Shown here: piece after piece, positions 24,768-31,991 of the stretch
Numbering within the stretch: position 1 is the first letter of the stretch
How the letters are laid out: each line of letters opens with the position of its first letter
Notes under the pieces: generated by a model
Told to the model about the DNA's origin: nothing
Seen by the model: the letters and a program-made list of their open reading frames with translations, nothing else
The model's database searches: none
Assembly: GCF_030646015.1 (NCBI RefSeq)
Contig: NZ_JAUSLT010000093.1
Coordinates: 1-48,062 of the forward strand
Source: Bradyrhizobium sp.
GTDB taxonomy: Bacteria; Pseudomonadota; Alphaproteobacteria; Rhizobiales; Xanthobacteraceae
Length of the DNA: 48,062 bases
Direction of reading: 5' to 3'
Translations under genes and position numbers: made by a program

Positions 24768-25882
24768 CGGTAACAGCGCTGCCGCAGGCGGCCCGGCCGC
24801 TGCTGGATTTCATCGCGCTGTTGCGCCGCAATAGCTTTTCGGTCGCGCCGGAACAGGGCCTGGCCTTTCTGGGGGCGATCGAACTGCTCGGCCCGCGCGA
24901 CATCGGTGACATCCGCCGCGCCGGCATCGCCACGCTGGCGCCGCCGTTCGAGCGGCAACCCGATTTCGACATGCTGTTCGATATGCATTTTCTCGGCCTT
25001 GCCGGCGCGTTGTCGGATCAGGTCACTGAGAGCGACGAGGAATTGCAGGTACAGGACGACGGCGCCGGATATGACGCGCCGCTGTCGGACGATATCAACG
25101 AAACCGGGCAGGCGGCGACCGCCAGCGAGGCGCTGTCGCGGCGCGCGCTGCGGCCGGACGACGACAACCAGCAACTGGCGCAGTTCAGCCGGCAGCTGCC
25201 GGCCCGGCTGCCGCGTCGCCGCGGCTATCGGATGCGCTCCGCGAAACGCGGCGCCGGCTTCGACCTGCAGCGTTCGCTACGTGATGCCATCCGCACCGAT
25301 GGCGAGATCATCCGTCTGCGCCGCCGCGAACGTCAGCCGCGGCCGCGCGCCATCCTGCTGCTGATCGACGTGTCGGGCTCGATGAAGGTGCGTTCCGACG
25401 CGCATCTGCGCTTTGCCCATGCGCTGGTCAACGCGGCGCCGCGCGTCGAGGTGTTCACGTTCGGCACCCGGCTGACGCGGCTGACCCGCGCGCTGCGGCT
25501 GAAGAACCGCGAGCAGGCGCTTGCCGTCACAGCGGACCTCGTGGCTGACTGGGACGGCGGCACGCGAATCGGCGATGCGCTGGCCGCCTTCCTCGCGGTG
25601 CCGCGTTTCGCCGGATACGCCCGCGGCGCGCTGGTGCTGGTGCTGTCCGACGGATTGGAGCGCGGCGATCCGGCGCAGATGATCCGCGCGGTCGGGCATC
25701 TCGCCGCGCGCGCCTGGCGGATCGACTGGCTGACCCCGCTCGCCGCGGCGGCCGATTATCGTCCGGAGACCGCCGCGCTGCGCGCGGTGCTGCCGATGCT
25801 TGACAGCCTTGCCAATGGCGCGACGACGGAGCGGCTGTGCCGGCACGTTCTCGACCTGTCACGACGGAGGGCCGCCCGATGA
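24764..25882 (+). CDS. von Willebrand factor A-domain protein, CoxE-like
   Basis: A 372-residue VWA protein of the CoxE type. The C-terminal VWA domain has the complete metal-ion adhesion (MIDAS) start DVSGSM near residue 202, and a later DGGTR and LSDGLERGD segment at the other MIDAS positions. The first 190 residues are the CoxE-specific region, acidic in the middle (QVTESDEELQVQDD). CoxE works with the MoxR ATPase CoxD to mature CO dehydrogenase-like enzymes. It overlaps both neighbours by four bases, so the two maturation proteins and the amidohydrolase are translated in a coupled way. Confidence 0.9.
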   Translation: MTVTALPQAARPLLDFIALLRRNSFSVAPEQGLAFLGAIELLGPRDIGDIRRAGIATLAPPFERQPDFDMLFDMHFLGLAGALSDQVTESDEELQVQDDGAGYDAPLSDDINETGQAATASEALSRRALRPDDDNQQLAQFSRQLPARLPRRRGYRMRSAKRGAGFDLQRSLRDAIRTDGEIIRLRRRERQPRPRAILLLIDVSGSMKVRSDAHLRFAHALVNAAPRVEVFTFGTRLTRLTRALRLKNREQALAVTADLVADWDGGTRIGDALAAFLAVPRFAGYARGALVLVLSDGLERGDPAQMIRAVGHLAARAWRIDWLTPLAAAADYRPETAALRAVLPMLDSLANGATTERLCRHVLDLSRRRAAR

Positions 25883-26778
25883 ATCCTCCTGTGTCCGGCT
25901 GCGTCGATGCGCATCATCACATCTGGCGGCAGCAGGATCTGCCCTGGCTGCTCGGGCCTATGCAGCCGCGGATCTTCGGGCCCTACGAGCCGATCCGTCG
26001 CGACTACACCATCGCGGAGTATCTGGCGGATGTCGCCGCCGCCGGCATCACGCGGTCGGTGTATGTGCAGGCGAATTGGGCGGTGGAGCGTTTCCTCGAC
26101 GAGGTCCGCTATGTCAGCGACGCCGCGCGGGAAACCGGCTGGCCGCACGCCATTGTCGCCTATGCGGATTTCACCGCGCCTGACGTCCGGCCGCAACTGG
26201 AGCAGCTGGCGGCGTTCCCGCTGGTGCGCGGCGTCAGGATGCAGCTGCACTGGCACGATAACCCGCAATACCGCTTCGCGTCTGCTCCGGATCTCGCGCG
26301 CGATCCGATACTCCGGCGCAATATCGCGAGATTGAGCGAGTATGGCTGGGCCTTCGACCTGCAGGTGTTCGCGCCGCAGATGGCGGATGCGGCCGAGCTT
26401 GCCGATGCCTGTCCCGGAGTCAGCTTCGTGCTGCAGCACGCCGGCATGCTGGAGGATCTGTCGCCGGCCGGCATCGAGGCCTGGCGCGGCGGCATGGCGT
26501 TATTGGCGCAGCGGCCCAACGTCGTGGCAAAACTGTCCGGCCTCGGCACCTTCCTGCATCGCAACGATCCGGCGCATATCGGCTTCGTGGTCGGCGAAAC
26601 CGTCAGGCTGTTCGGCGCCGGCCGCTGCCTGTTCGGCTCGAATTTTCCGATCGAGAAACTCTGGACCCGCTACGACGCGCTGGTCGATGCCTATCGCGCG
26701 GCGACCCAGACGTTGTCCGCCGTGGACCGGCAGGCGATCTTTCACGACACCGCCGCCGGCATCTACCGGCTGGCCTGA
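25879..26778 (+). CDS. Amidohydrolase (Amidohydrolase_2 family)
   Basis: A 299-residue TIM-barrel metal-dependent hydrolase of the amidohydrolase-2 type, which includes 2-pyrone-4,6-dicarboxylate lactonase and similar ring-opening enzymes. The metal motif DAHHHIW is at residues 10-16; the strand-end motifs VRGVRMQLHWHDN, VLQHAGML and FGSNFPIEKLW (the last with the typical end-of-barrel Asn/Asp site) are visible. It likely cleaves a lactone, amide or carboxylate made downstream of the hydroxylase. Start ATG overlaps the CoxE-like stop by four bases. Confidence 0.88.
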   Translation: MNPPVSGCVDAHHHIWRQQDLPWLLGPMQPRIFGPYEPIRRDYTIAEYLADVAAAGITRSVYVQANWAVERFLDEVRYVSDAARETGWPHAIVAYADFTAPDVRPQLEQLAAFPLVRGVRMQLHWHDNPQYRFASAPDLARDPILRRNIARLSEYGWAFDLQVFAPQMADAAELADACPGVSFVLQHAGMLEDLSPAGIEAWRGGMALLAQRPNVVAKLSGLGTFLHRNDPAHIGFVVGETVRLFGAGRCLFGSNFPIEKLWTRYDALVDAYRAATQTLSAVDRQAIFHDTAAGIYRLA

Positions 26779-26809
26779 TCAACACGATCCAACGAGAGGA
26801 AACAAACAC

Positions 26810-27658
26810 ATGGCGCTCGAGATCAAGATCCTGGACTACGGCGACATCGAACTGGAATCCAGCTTCCTCGTGCTGGGTCGCGATTGCGGGCGTGTCAGGC
26901 GGGTATACACTTACGGCTTCCTGATCCTCGGCGGTCCGTGGCCGATGGTGGTCGATACCGGCTATCGTCACAATCAGATCATGGAGAGCCTCGGAATGCG
27001 CGGGCTGCAGCATCACGAGAACATGATCGAGAACCAGCTCGCCAGGCATGGGGTGAGGATGGGCGATGTCCGTTACGTCATGCACACCCATCTCCACATC
27101 GATCACGCCGGCAAGGACGAGCTGTTCCCGATGAACACGACGGTTCTGCTGAACCGGCGCGAACTGGAATATTCGGTTTCGGGCCTGATGCATCCGCAAT
27201 ATCCGTTGCCCGACATCAAGCACCTGATCGACCGGCTGCATACCCGCCACGCGCTGCGGCTGGAGGATCTCGAACTGTCGGGACCGATCGAGGTCTGCCC
27301 CGGCGTCACCATCGATGCGGCGGGCGCCCATACCGAAGGCTCGATGAACGTCCATGTCGAGACAGCCGAGGGTCGTGCCACCATATGCGGCGACGTGATC
27401 TATGATTTCAACGACCAGATCGTGAATCCCTTCCACGAATTGCATCACAACGAGCCCCGCACCACCGGCAACCACGGCAACACCAAGCGCGAGGAGAAGG
27501 CTGCGATCAAGCGGCTGCTGTCGGGTTCGCGCTTCCTGCTGCCGGTGCATGACAAGCCCGCCAAGATCGAGCACGGCCAGGTGGTGGCGCGGCTGGACAT
27601 GGCGGTGCCGGGACCAACCGTGCAGTCGTTGCCGTCACGCAACTGGTTCGCAGCGTGA
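26810..27658 (+). CDS. Metallo-beta-lactamase-fold hydrolase, AHL-lactonase-like
   Basis: A 282-residue MBL-fold hydrolase of the N-acyl homoserine lactonase group. The zinc motif H94-x-H96-x-D98-H99 (HTHLHIDHAG) is intact, and later ligands fit AGAHTEGSMNVHV and ICGDVIYDF. It keeps the family-type N-terminal strand with the FLILGGPWPMVVDTGY turn. The GAGAGGA ribosome site is at 26794-26800. Members degrade acyl homoserine lactones or other lactones; given neighbouring hydrolases and no LuxR/LuxI genes nearby, a catabolic lactonase seems more likely than quorum quenching, though either is possible. Confidence 0.9.
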   Translation: MALEIKILDYGDIELESSFLVLGRDCGRVRRVYTYGFLILGGPWPMVVDTGYRHNQIMESLGMRGLQHHENMIENQLARHGVRMGDVRYVMHTHLHIDHAGKDELFPMNTTVLLNRRELEYSVSGLMHPQYPLPDIKHLIDRLHTRHALRLEDLELSGPIEVCPGVTIDAAGAHTEGSMNVHVETAEGRATICGDVIYDFNDQIVNPFHELHHNEPRTTGNHGNTKREEKAAIKRLLSGSRFLLPVHDKPAKIEHGQVVARLDMAVPGPTVQSLPSRNWFAA

Positions 27659-27680
27659 ACGGCGTATTCGGAGACCAGCG

Positions 27681-29282
27681 ATGACCACGCATATCGCACT
27701 GCGGCCATCCTTCGCCGAATTGGTCGATCTGTGGGCGCCGGTTCGGCAGGTCGGCACCGGCTTCCAGTTCACGGAAGGCCCCGTCTGGCACCCGAAGGCG
27801 CATGATCTCCTGTTCTCCGACATGCCGGGCGACGTGCGCCGCCGTTTCGACGGGCAGGGCATTCGCGAGGCGATGCGTCCCGCCAACAAGTGCAATGGGA
27901 TGACCTATGATGCCGAATTGAACCTGATCGTGTGCGAGCACGCCACCTCCACGCTGGTGCGCGAACGCCCCGACGGGCGGCGCGAGGTGGTGGCGTCGCA
28001 TTTCGATGGGCTGGAGCTGAATTCGCCGAACGACGTCTGCGTCAAATCCGACGGCGCGATCTATTTCTCCGACCCGTGGTACGGCCGGATGCCGGTCTAC
28101 GGCGTCGAGCGTCCGCGCCAGCTCGGCTTCCAGGGCGTCTATCGCGTGCCCCCCGGCGGCGGTCCGCCGCAATTGCTGGTCGATCGTTTTCTGTTCGATC
28201 AGCCGAACGGTCTGTGCTTTTCGCCGGACGAGAAGCGGCTCTACGTCAACGACACCGTCAAGCATCTTATCCGGGTGTTCGACGTCGGAGCCGGCGGCGG
28301 CCTTGGCAACGGCCGGGTGTTCGCCTCCAACATTGTTTCGGCCACCGAGCCCGGGGTGCCGGACGGCATGAAATGCGACGCGCTCGGCAATGTCTGGCTT
28401 TCGGCGCCGGGCGGCATCTGGGTGTATGCGCCTGATGGCCGGCTGATCGGCAAGCTGCGCATTCCCGAACTGGTCAGCAATCTGACCTGGGGCGGACCGG
28501 ATTGGCGCACGCTCTACATCACCGCCACGCATTCGGTCTATGCGGTGCCGGTGAAGGTCGGACCGCGCAACGAGCCCTATATGCGCGCCGGCCAGCTCGC
28601 GCCAGCGGCGGCGCAGCCCGCGCCGTTCGCTGCTGCGGCGACCATCAGCCGGTCCGGCGCCAAGCTCGCCGAGCCGGGTTACGCGATCGATCCCATGCGC
28701 TGCGCCCTGATCATTCAGGACATGCAGAACGACGTGGTGATGGACGGCGGCGCCTTCGCCTCGTCAGGCTCGCCGGCGCATTGCCGCGAACAGAACGCCA
28801 TCGCCAACGCAAAGCGGCTCGCGGAGGCCGCGCGTGCGCGCGGCGTCATGGTGATTCACGTCTGGTTCGTGGTCGAGCCCGGCGCGCCGGGCGTGACAGC
28901 GAATGCCCCGCTGTTCGAGGGGCTGATCGATGCCAAAGCAATGGTGCGCGGCACATGGGGGGCTGCGCCGGTGCCGGGGCTGGAGCCGCACGCCGGCGAC
29001 CAGGTGGTGGAAAAAACGCGAATGAGCGCCTGGGAGGGCACGAGGCTGGAGACCATGCTGAAGGCGGCCGGCCGCGATTTCGTCATTGTCACCGGGGCCT
29101 GGACCAACATGTCGATCGAACATACCGCCCGTACCGGCGCAGATAAGGGATTTTACATGGTCGTGCCGGAGGATTGTTGCTCGACCATGAACGACGAATG
29201 GCACATCGCGGCGGTGAACTACGCGATCCAGAATGTGGCCATGGTGACCCGCGCTGACGACCTGATCGCAGCCTTGTCCTGA
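27681..29282 (+). CDS. SMP-30/gluconolactonase fused to isochorismatase-like hydrolase
   Basis: A 533-residue two-domain protein. Residues ~20-300 form an SMP-30/gluconolactonase beta-propeller (FTEGPVWHP, KCNGMTYD, NSPNDVCVKSDG, DQPNGLCFSPDEKRLYVND are the usual metal-site loops). A Pro/Ala linker follows, and residues ~340-533 are a cysteine-hydrolase (isochorismatase) fold. Of that fold's triad the Asp (IIQDMQND, about 346) and Lys (EKTRMSAW, about 445) are present, but the nucleophile position, normally the Cys of TNVCVE, is Ser478 in TNMSIE. The second domain may therefore be inactive, use serine, or serve binding. The family includes maleamate amidase. No frame problem is evident; it is one continuous reading frame with its own start ATG, and it ends the operon. 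Isomer or lactone hydrolysis coupled to amide hydrolysis is a plausible role. Confidence 0.88.
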   Translation: MTTHIALRPSFAELVDLWAPVRQVGTGFQFTEGPVWHPKAHDLLFSDMPGDVRRRFDGQGIREAMRPANKCNGMTYDAELNLIVCEHATSTLVRERPDGRREVVASHFDGLELNSPNDVCVKSDGAIYFSDPWYGRMPVYGVERPRQLGFQGVYRVPPGGGPPQLLVDRFLFDQPNGLCFSPDEKRLYVNDTVKHLIRVFDVGAGGGLGNGRVFASNIVSATEPGVPDGMKCDALGNVWLSAPGGIWVYAPDGRLIGKLRIPELVSNLTWGGPDWRTLYITATHSVYAVPVKVGPRNEPYMRAGQLAPAAAQPAPFAAAATISRSGAKLAEPGYAIDPMRCALIIQDMQNDVVMDGGAFASSGSPAHCREQNAIANAKRLAEAARARGVMVIHVWFVVEPGAPGVTANAPLFEGLIDAKAMVRGTWGAAPVPGLEPHAGDQVVEKTRMSAWEGTRLETMLKAAGRDFVIVTGAWTNMSIEHTARTGADKGFYMVVPEDCCSTMNDEWHIAAVNYAIQNVAMVTRADDLIAALS

Positions 29283-29435
29283 TCCGGGCCGCAGCTGCCG
29301 GACCGCAATCGCCAATGGTATCCGAGCAGCGATCGCCTGCACGGGAAAAATCCCGCGTGGAAGTTTGTTTTGGGCGGCAGCGAGTGCGCTCTGGCAGGCA
29401 TGGCGCAGCACCGCATCGTCCGCGTTTGAACGTCG

Positions 29436-29460
29436 AATGTCCGCTTCTGGCGCAAAGCGG
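29436..29460 (+). repeat. Short dispersed repeat, copy 4
   Basis: AATGTCCGCTTCTGGCGCAA then AGCGG, the cleanest copy of the repeat found also at 3640, 4437 and 6172. It lies in the 265-base gap between the end of the long operon and the truncated enoyl-CoA hydratase gene. I see nothing else clear in that gap. Confidence 0.65.
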
Positions 29461-29547
29461 CCGATCAGGGAGCTCTGTAGTAAACCTTCATGAAATTATG
29501 TCTGATTGTCGGCTATACTCCAACCGCGGCCGAGACTCCGTTTCTGC

Positions 29548-30184
29548 TCATCCACCACGGAACTGCGGACGACGCTTAGCTACGAACGCGGCAATGCCTT
29601 CTTGCGCGTCGTCGGAGCGGCTGGCGACCACAATCGATTCTTTCTCGGCCTCGAGTTGATTGGAAAGACCTGTCTCAAACGATTGACGGAGCATGCGGCG
29701 CACGGCGCCGTACGCCCGCGTCGGACCCGCTGCGAGTTTGGCTGTGAGGGCGGCTGCCTCGTTTTCGACGGCGTCGCTCGCCGCCAGGCGCGACACCAAT
29801 CCGAATTCGAGTGCTTCCTGCGCGGTCAGGCGTCGGTTGAGCAGAAAGAGCTCTTGTGCACGCCGCATTCCGACCATGGGCGGCAGAAACCAAGTATTGC
29901 CGCCATCGGCGGTCAAACCGAGGGCCCCGTAGCCCAGCGCAAACCGCGCATCGTCGGCTGCAACGACTATGTCGGCGGCGTAGAGCAGGCCCAGCCCGCC
30001 GCCGCCTGCGCCGCCGCGCACCGCGGCGACGACAGGTGCATCGATGCTAGTCAGGCGTTCGATCGCCAGATGATAGCTGTCGATCATGCGGCGCAGCCGA
30101 TTCGGCAATTGCTCGCGCTCGGTTCCCGCGAACAGGCCGAGGTCGCCACCGACTGTAAAGCTCGGCCCATTGGCTGCGATCAGC
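29548..30184 (-). pseudogene. Enoyl-CoA hydratase/isomerase, 5'-truncated
   Basis: Minus-strand sequence encoding the C-terminal ~212 residues of a crotonase-fold protein. Visible are [12 protein letters not shown] (oxyanion-hole strand region), APVVAAVRGGAGGGGLGLLYAADIVVA (second oxyanion block), then GLTADGGNTWFLPPMVG and the helical tail ending KRRPQFRGG. The reading frame extends upstream past a possible TTG start near 30108 to 30184, where the similarity ends abruptly. The first ~50 residues are lost, because from 30185 on the DNA is a copy of part of the PEP-hydrolase gene. I therefore call it a pseudogene; a shorter protein from the TTG would lack the first oxyanion strand. Some members lack the catalytic glutamates, so activity could not be judged even if intact. 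Confidence 0.8.
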
Positions 30185-30534
30185 TCCGTTTCGCAGCATG
30201 GATCATTTTCTCGACGAGGTTAAAGCGATTGGCTTCTCCGGCGTGCAGAATTTTCCGACGGTCGGGCTGATCGACGGCAGCTTCCGCACCGGGCTGGAGG
30301 AAACCGGCATGTCTACGCGCTCGAAGTCGAGATGATCGCGCTGGCCGGCGCCAAGGGGCTGTTGACGACCCCCCTATGTGTTCTCAGCCGACGACGCCGC
30401 GGCGATGGCGCGCGCAGGGGCCGACATCATCGTCTGCCATTTCGGACTGACCGCCGGCGGCGCGATCGGGGCACGGACTGCGCTGAAGCTCGACGATGTT
30501 CCGGCCATGCTTGACGCCTGGGCGGCGGCGGCGC
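30185..30534 (+). pseudogene. 350-bp duplicate of internal PEP-hydrolase-like gene segment
   Basis: This stretch is a near-perfect direct copy of 15501-15850. By eye I count three substitutions, one deleted base (in the ATGTCCTAC region) and one inserted C in a run of five, so about 98-99 percent identity. The two indels shift and then restore the reading frame. The copy lacks both ends of the gene and has no start signal. It begins exactly at the broken end of the enoyl-CoA hydratase gene and ends about 57 bases before the stop of the TetR-type gene. The near-identity implies a recent event or gene conversion. Confidence 0.95.
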
Positions 30535-30591
30535 GCGGCTCGCAGTCGGGCCCGGACAGGGTCGAATCCAGCGCCGGCGTGCCGCCGTCAT

Positions 30592-31215
30592 TCACGGCCG
30601 AAGCCGCTCCGCCGCCGGTGCAAGCGCCCGGGCCGCATCGACCATGAACTGGACGGCACTGCGATCGGATCGTGCCTTCAGTGCTCCGGCCCGGTAAAGC
30701 CCGATCAGTCCATGCGTCAGTCCCCAGACGCGCAAGACGCCGATTCGGGTCGCATCGCTGCCGATCGGCGGGGCGTGTCCCGCCTGGATGGTTACGGCAG
30801 CGGCTTTGACGACGCGGCGCAACTGCGGTCCGATACCCTCCGCGTCATGAAAACATTTTCGCAAGGGCAGCGCGAACATCAGGTCGTAGAGCTGGGGCTC
30901 CGCCAGTGCAAAGCTGGCGTAGCACTGCGCCAGGGCGGTGCGTCCGCAGTCCAGCTCTGCCACCGGAATGGCCTCCAGCAAATCCGCCAGCCGGGCAAAG
31001 CCGCGCTCCGCGACGGCAAAGAGCAGATCCTCTCGCGACGTGTATTGCCGGTAGAGCGCCCGGTGATTGACGCCGAGGATTTCGGCTACCGCCCTGAGCG
31101 TAACGGCGTGCTGCCCATGTTCGGCAATCAGCGCCAGGGCCGCATCGACCGCGGCCCGTTTGGTGTCGCCATGGTGAAACGAGTCGCGTCGTATCGCGTG
31201 ACGCGTGGGTTTCAT
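30592..31215 (-). CDS. TetR/AcrR-family transcriptional regulator
   Basis: A 207-residue TetR-type repressor. The N-terminal helix-turn-helix is clear (AAVDAALALIAEHGQHAVTL then RAVAEILGVNHRALYRQYTSREDLL, about residues 21-65). The C-terminal helices (AQCYASFALAEPQLYDLMFA) form the ligand pocket. It is the second gene of a two-gene minus-strand operon with a hotdog thioesterase, one base away. A perfect palindrome upstream of that operon (31691-31709) is a likely operator, implying autoregulation and perhaps control of the divergent monooxygenase. Confidence 0.92.
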   Translation of the reverse strand: MKPTRHAIRRDSFHHGDTKRAAVDAALALIAEHGQHAVTLRAVAEILGVNHRALYRQYTSREDLLFAVAERGFARLADLLEAIPVAELDCGRTALAQCYASFALAEPQLYDLMFALPLRKCFHDAEGIGPQLRRVVKAAAVTIQAGHAPPIGSDATRIGVLRVWGLTHGLIGLYRAGALKARSDRSAVQFMVDAARALAPAAERLRP

Positions 31216-31216
31216 C

Positions 31217-31672
31217 TTAGACCTGTTTTCTCTTCATCGAGACGTGCCAGTCGACGGTCATCTCGGCGATTTTGGCCTGGTCTTCACCAATGAAATGGAC
31301 CGTCACACGAAACACCGATTTGCCGTCGGTCCTAACGGTATGGACCAACGCGTCGGCGTCGTCCGATATCGAGGCTTCGGCGCGTACGCCTCCCTTCGCG
31401 ACGGCCAAAAACCGGATCGCGGCTTCGGCGGCGACGGGGCGGATTTCAAGCAGCATAGGCGCGAAGGTTCCTGCCATCGCCGCGCCGGACGCCGCTTCCC
31501 CCAATGCAAACAGCGCGCCGGCATGCTGCGTCCCGATGTGGTTGAGACCCTCGGGGCGGAACGGCAGGCGGGCAACGGCCCGGCCTTTTTCGATCGTCTC
31601 CAGCTCGATCCCGACGTGGTTCGCGAACGGAACCGCCGTGCTCAATTGCCGCCTGATGAGTTCATAGGTCAT
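31217..31672 (-). CDS. PaaI-type hotdog-fold thioesterase
   Basis: A 151-residue hotdog-fold protein of the PaaI / DUF4442 type. The segment HIGTQHAGALFALGEAASGAAMA carries the typical GGxxxxLxD-like helix with the family Asn/His region, and the five-stranded core is visible (RAVARLPFRP, AAIRFLAVAKG, SVFRVTVHFIGED). These enzymes hydrolyse acyl-CoA thioesters, clearing dead-end CoA adducts. The gene starts with the ATG complement at 31670-31672 and shares an operon with a TetR repressor. Together with the enoyl-CoA hydratase remnant nearby it suggests CoA-linked catabolism. Confidence 0.88.
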   Translation of the reverse strand: MTYELIRRQLSTAVPFANHVGIELETIEKGRAVARLPFRPEGLNHIGTQHAGALFALGEAASGAAMAGTFAPMLLEIRPVAAEAAIRFLAVAKGGVRAEASISDDADALVHTVRTDGKSVFRVTVHFIGEDQAKIAEMTVDWHVSMKRKQV

Positions 31673-31690
31673 GCCGGGCCTCTTGCGTAA

Positions 31691-31709
31691 ATGTCTCCAA
31701 TGGAGACAT
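31691..31709. promoter_or_regulatory. Perfect palindrome, likely TetR operator
   Basis: ATGTCTCC-AAT-GGAGACAT is a perfect 8-bp-arm inverted repeat centred at 31700, 19 bases before the thioesterase start and inside the 319-base divergent gap to the monooxygenase gene (31992). Arm length and three-base spacer fit a TetR/AcrR dimer site. The rest of the gap shows no gene. Confidence 0.7.
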
Positions 31710-31991
31710 ATACATCAATTTCCGGGTTCGTCGAGTCCGGTCGAGGTTTGGAAGCCGACGAGGCATCGAAGGCCCGTTGTTGTCCGGCGCGCCGGCCAGC
31801 CACGAGCGGCAATTTCGCAGGGCCTGCCGGCAAAAATGAGCGGCGACGCATCTCGCTCGGAGGCGGGCGCGTGGTAATGATGATCGGGACGATCAGGAAG
31901 AGGCGCGCACAAGACGAGCCGCCGCGATTGTCGGGGGCTGGCCGGGTGAACCGGACGGCCGCTGCGGGAGAGAAGGTCAGAGGACCCAGGC

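Noticed and set aside
26810..27658. Quorum-quenching acyl-homoserine lactonase as the definite function
   Set aside because: The zinc motif fits, but no LuxI/LuxR genes are near and the operon is catabolic, so only the fold is claimed.
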